Notes under the pieces: generated by a model | The model's database searches: none | Told to the model about the DNA's origin: nothing | What the model saw: the letters and a program-made list of their open reading frames with translations, nothing else | Shown here: positions 63,876 to 64,000 of the stretch, in pieces | Numbering within the stretch: the stretch's first letter is position 1 | Layout: every line of letters begins with the position of its first letter | Assembly: GCA_036365455.1 (NCBI GenBank) | Contig: JAWQUS010000002.1 | Location: forward strand, 7,626,001 to 7,690,000 | Direction of reading: 5' to 3' | Source of the DNA: Macrosoma leucophasiata | Taxonomy: Eukaryota; Arthropoda; Insecta; Lepidoptera; Hedylidae | Length of the DNA stretch: 64,000 bases | Program-made: the position numbers and the translations under genes

Positions 63876-64000
63876 TCAAATGCGCGTGCGCCTACAAACT
63901 TGAGTCATCTAACGCAATGGCGGGGACACAGGGCAGGGACGGGAGGTAGTTTATGCATTGATAGCATGTATAATTTCGTGGATATATAGGTGACTCTTAT
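63876..64000. other. Right edge, nothing seen
   Basis: No gene or repeat that I can name. Confidence 0.4.

Noticed and set aside
1..64000. CRISPR array or bacterial operon
   Set aside because: Introns, eukaryotic mobile elements and absence of operon structure exclude a prokaryotic reading; the tandem repeats have no spacer pattern.

Overview
The window reads as nuclear DNA of a moth or butterfly (Lepidoptera). It is AT-rich, has spliced genes with GT-AG introns, and is crowded with repeat types common in lepidopteran genomes: tRNA-headed SINEs, RTE-like LINE tails ending in a TGA/GAT repeat, mariner copies, and the 'actagctg...' and 'agcggccaagtgcgagtcgg' repeats. The species cannot be named from this sequence alone. 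No prokaryotic, viral or CRISPR feature was seen.

Three protein-coding genes can be assembled exon by exon with consistent reading phase. (1) A 10-exon C2H2 zinc-finger gene on + (9422-29810), 587 residues, with about 12 fingers and a finger-free C-terminal third. (2) A 5-exon 3'(2'),5'-bisphosphate nucleotidase (BPNT1, inositol monophosphatase superfamily) on + (37487-46363), 311 residues, with all metal-binding motifs. (3) A 9-exon luciferase-like / 4-coumarate-CoA-ligase-like acyl-CoA synthetase on - (56269-48255), 545 residues, complete and ending in SKL, a peroxisomal targeting signal. Genes 2 and 3 converge. The three genes have no evident functional link, although BPNT1 removes PAP from sulfation chemistry and the synthetase is a peroxisomal adenylate-forming enzyme.

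Most of the rest is mobile DNA, much of it inside introns. From left to right: an alternating 120-bp tandem array (0.55-1.44 kb); a 5'-truncated mariner (2.2-3.0 kb); a decayed transposon with pogo-like features (3.2-4.15 kb); the 5' end of a LINE with an ORF1 start (4.2-4.7 kb, -); a 1.15-kb element with a GTA target duplication (6.4-7.55 kb); a long-inverted-repeat element just upstream of gene 1 (8.7-9.1 kb). Inside gene 1 are a full-length mariner split by a LINE fragment (12.0-13.6 kb), a near-complete EN/RT LINE (17.0-20.6 kb, -), a LINE with a C-terminal restriction-like endonuclease (22.0-24.5 kb, -) and a proline-codon minisatellite (28.4-28.6 kb). Between genes 1 and 2 lie SINEs, MITEs and a 105-nt near-perfect hairpin (31.2 kb). 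Inside BPNT1 are a Ty1/copia element with both LTRs (37.87-42.0 kb) and a GC-rich nested palindrome (44.7-45.7 kb). Inside the synthetase gene are a TTAA-flanked MITE (49.6 kb) and a hAT-type MITE with an 8-bp duplication (53.0 kb). The right flank holds a 43-bp minimal MITE, a 26-bp tandem repeat of GCGCATGCGC, a perfect 21-bp-arm hairpin and a LINE 3' end. One short dispersed repeat, called family A here, occurs about 17 times across the window.
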